Assembly: GCA_026826555.1 (NCBI GenBank)
Contig: JAKSZT010004976.1
Coordinates: 8,345,658-8,409,657 of the forward strand
Reading direction: 5' to 3'
Origin: Tolypeutes matacus
Taxonomy: Eukaryota; Chordata; Mammalia; Cingulata; Chlamyphoridae
DNA: 64,000 bases
Part shown: piece after piece, positions 62,525 to 64,000 of the stretch
How positions within the stretch are numbered: the first letter of the stretch is position 1
How the letters are laid out: every line of letters begins with the position of its first letter
The notes under the pieces: generated by a model
Database searches by the model: none
The model's input: the letters and a program-made list of their open reading frames with translations, nothing else
What the model was told of the DNA's origin: nothing
Made by a program: the position numbers and the translations under genes

Positions 62525-64000
62525 CTAAAAACGTAAGAAACAGATTTCAGTAACACCCTGAACAGGTGGTTCCCATCCTTGTGCCATTCGAATCCAAATA
62601 ACAGTGTTACCAAGACACACTTAAAACTTTCAGATTCCAAATACTAAGAATCCAATTACTATTTTAATTTTCTGTACAGATGTAAAATGTAATAACAAAA
62701 CCACCACATTTTAAGAAATTCTTGAACATTTAGTACAGAAAAGTTAATGAGAGATAATAATTAAAAAAGAAAACCTTGGCACTATGATGAATTTTAAAAG
62801 AAGTCTAATTGATACATGATGCTTTAACATTTGAAGAGAGTTAATACAGTAACTGTGAACTACTTTCATGTTAGCAATTATCCTAGCCGACTAGTAAACA
62901 ACAGAGAGAGAAAAAGCAGATTACTAAAATCGGAGCAAACTATAAGCATGCAAGAAAGTAAAGAACTTGACTTCTTCTAATATGCAAAGATAAAAAGTAA
63001 TAAATTATACAAGTTACTCATCAATTATATAACAAAGAGAAAAGGAAAAAAGATTGCTATTACAGAGGAAAACATACCCATTAATAGTAGTTACTTTGAT
63101 AAGCACTAAAAAGACAAGTAGAAAATTCCAGAATGTAGACCTGGAACCTAAGATGAAAGTTTTAAAATAGTAATTCAGTCATTACTAATAACTAACATTT
63201 TGTAGTTTATAGGTCATAAAACAATCTATTATATTTTTAACAGTAGCTGTAAGAGGCAGAATTACTGGGGCTGAGTCTGGGGGCATAGGTATTTTTAAAA
63301 ATTATTATATTAAAAAAAATTTTATTATATTATTTTTGAAAACTCAACCAGTACTTACTGGACCACTTTGATATTACAGGAGAGTTGAGATATTTAAGGA
63401 TCCCAGGACTGATAATGCAATTGAAAACCAACTTTCTAGAACCCTATGTCCTTGAAAGAGCTCCTCTAACAGAGACAAGAAATGGAGTGGCTTATTCCTG
63501 CCCCTTACCCCACATTTCTTCCTGTCCAGTGCTCTTATACCATGGCATACCTACACACCCAACCCACCCCCCAGATCCACTGGAATTGTTCTTTCTACAT
63601 CTTCCCTTCTCAGAGACTTTGGCACGCATCCTCTTGCTCTCCCTCCCATCATTTGCTGCCTTCCTCCAGGTCTCAACGTCTATGCAGAGTGTCTCCTGCA
63701 TCCTTCCCTTTACCTCCACCTTGCCTCCCTTACCAATCAACCAAGACCTCTTCAATATTTCAACTCCAACAGCATGAACTCTAGCTCCTCGTGTAGTACT
63801 ATTTGTTTTGCTGGGTTGCCATGAGAATAAAAGATTATGGATCTAAAGTGTTTAGTACAGTGCTGGCATATGGCAGAAAAATCAAGAAACAATGGGAAAA
63901 TTTAGTCATTATTACATTTCTTTGCTTCCTTGAACCTTCTGGTCACAGCCACCCTGCCAATCGTACATCTTACTCTTTTTCCCACTGCTAGAAAGCATGT
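62525..64000. other. PET117 intron 1 (partial), no recognised elements
   Basis: AT-rich sequence to the right window edge. A short CT-rich stretch lies at 63500-63770. I could not find PET117 exon 1 here, nor a CpG-rich promoter. The open frames at 63385-63784 show no family resemblance. Confidence 0.45.

Overview
This is a stretch of a placental-mammal nuclear genome, almost certainly from an armadillo (Cingulata, Dasypus-like). The evidence is the dense population of tRNA-derived SINEs of the xenarthran DAS type: a tRNA-like head with A and B boxes, short A/T-rich tails and long target-site duplications. These sit among old pan-mammalian repeats (L2, MIR, MLT1, MER5-type hAT elements, L1M). 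GT-AG introns and long intergenic repeat deserts confirm a vertebrate.

Protein-coding content is simple. The minus strand carries one complete gene, KAT14 (CSRP2BP/ATAC2), the second acetyltransferase of the ATAC complex. Ten coding exons run from the ATG at 62056 to the stop at 26498. All junctions obey GT-AG, the phases fit, and the exons sum to 2,346 nt (781 codons plus stop), essentially the length I recall for human KAT14 (782 aa). Directly upstream, in the same orientation, lies the last coding exon of PET117 (62375-62524), a cytochrome c oxidase assembly factor whose first exon is beyond the right edge. Only 318 bp separate the PET117 stop from the KAT14 start codon. Human 20p11.23 has the same order.

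The left 26 kb is downstream of KAT14 and intergenic. It holds the 5' end of an L1 running off the left edge, MLT1 and MaLR LTRs, several SINE clusters, an L1M 3' end, and a broken retrocopy of the zinc/manganese transporter SLC39A8 (about 13.6-14.9 kb).

The introns of KAT14 are repeat-rich. The 15-kb intron between the exons at 47720-48288 and 32551-32687 is the richest. It contains a ~519-bp LTR, an L1M ORF2 remnant, a 100-N assembly gap flanked by inverted SINEs, and a ~1.28-kb Hsmar1-like mariner split by a ~1.7-kb insertion. That insertion is the most unusual object here. It starts with a circularly permuted fragment of 28S ribosomal RNA, continues into an ERV internal region with a degenerate ~60-bp tandem array, and ends in an LTR that itself carries a SINE with perfect 15-bp duplications. 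The nesting gives a clear order: mariner, then 28S/LTR element, then SINE.

I saw no functional RNA genes, CRISPR arrays or intact transposon genes. Repeat family names are from memory of consensus sequences, not from a library search.
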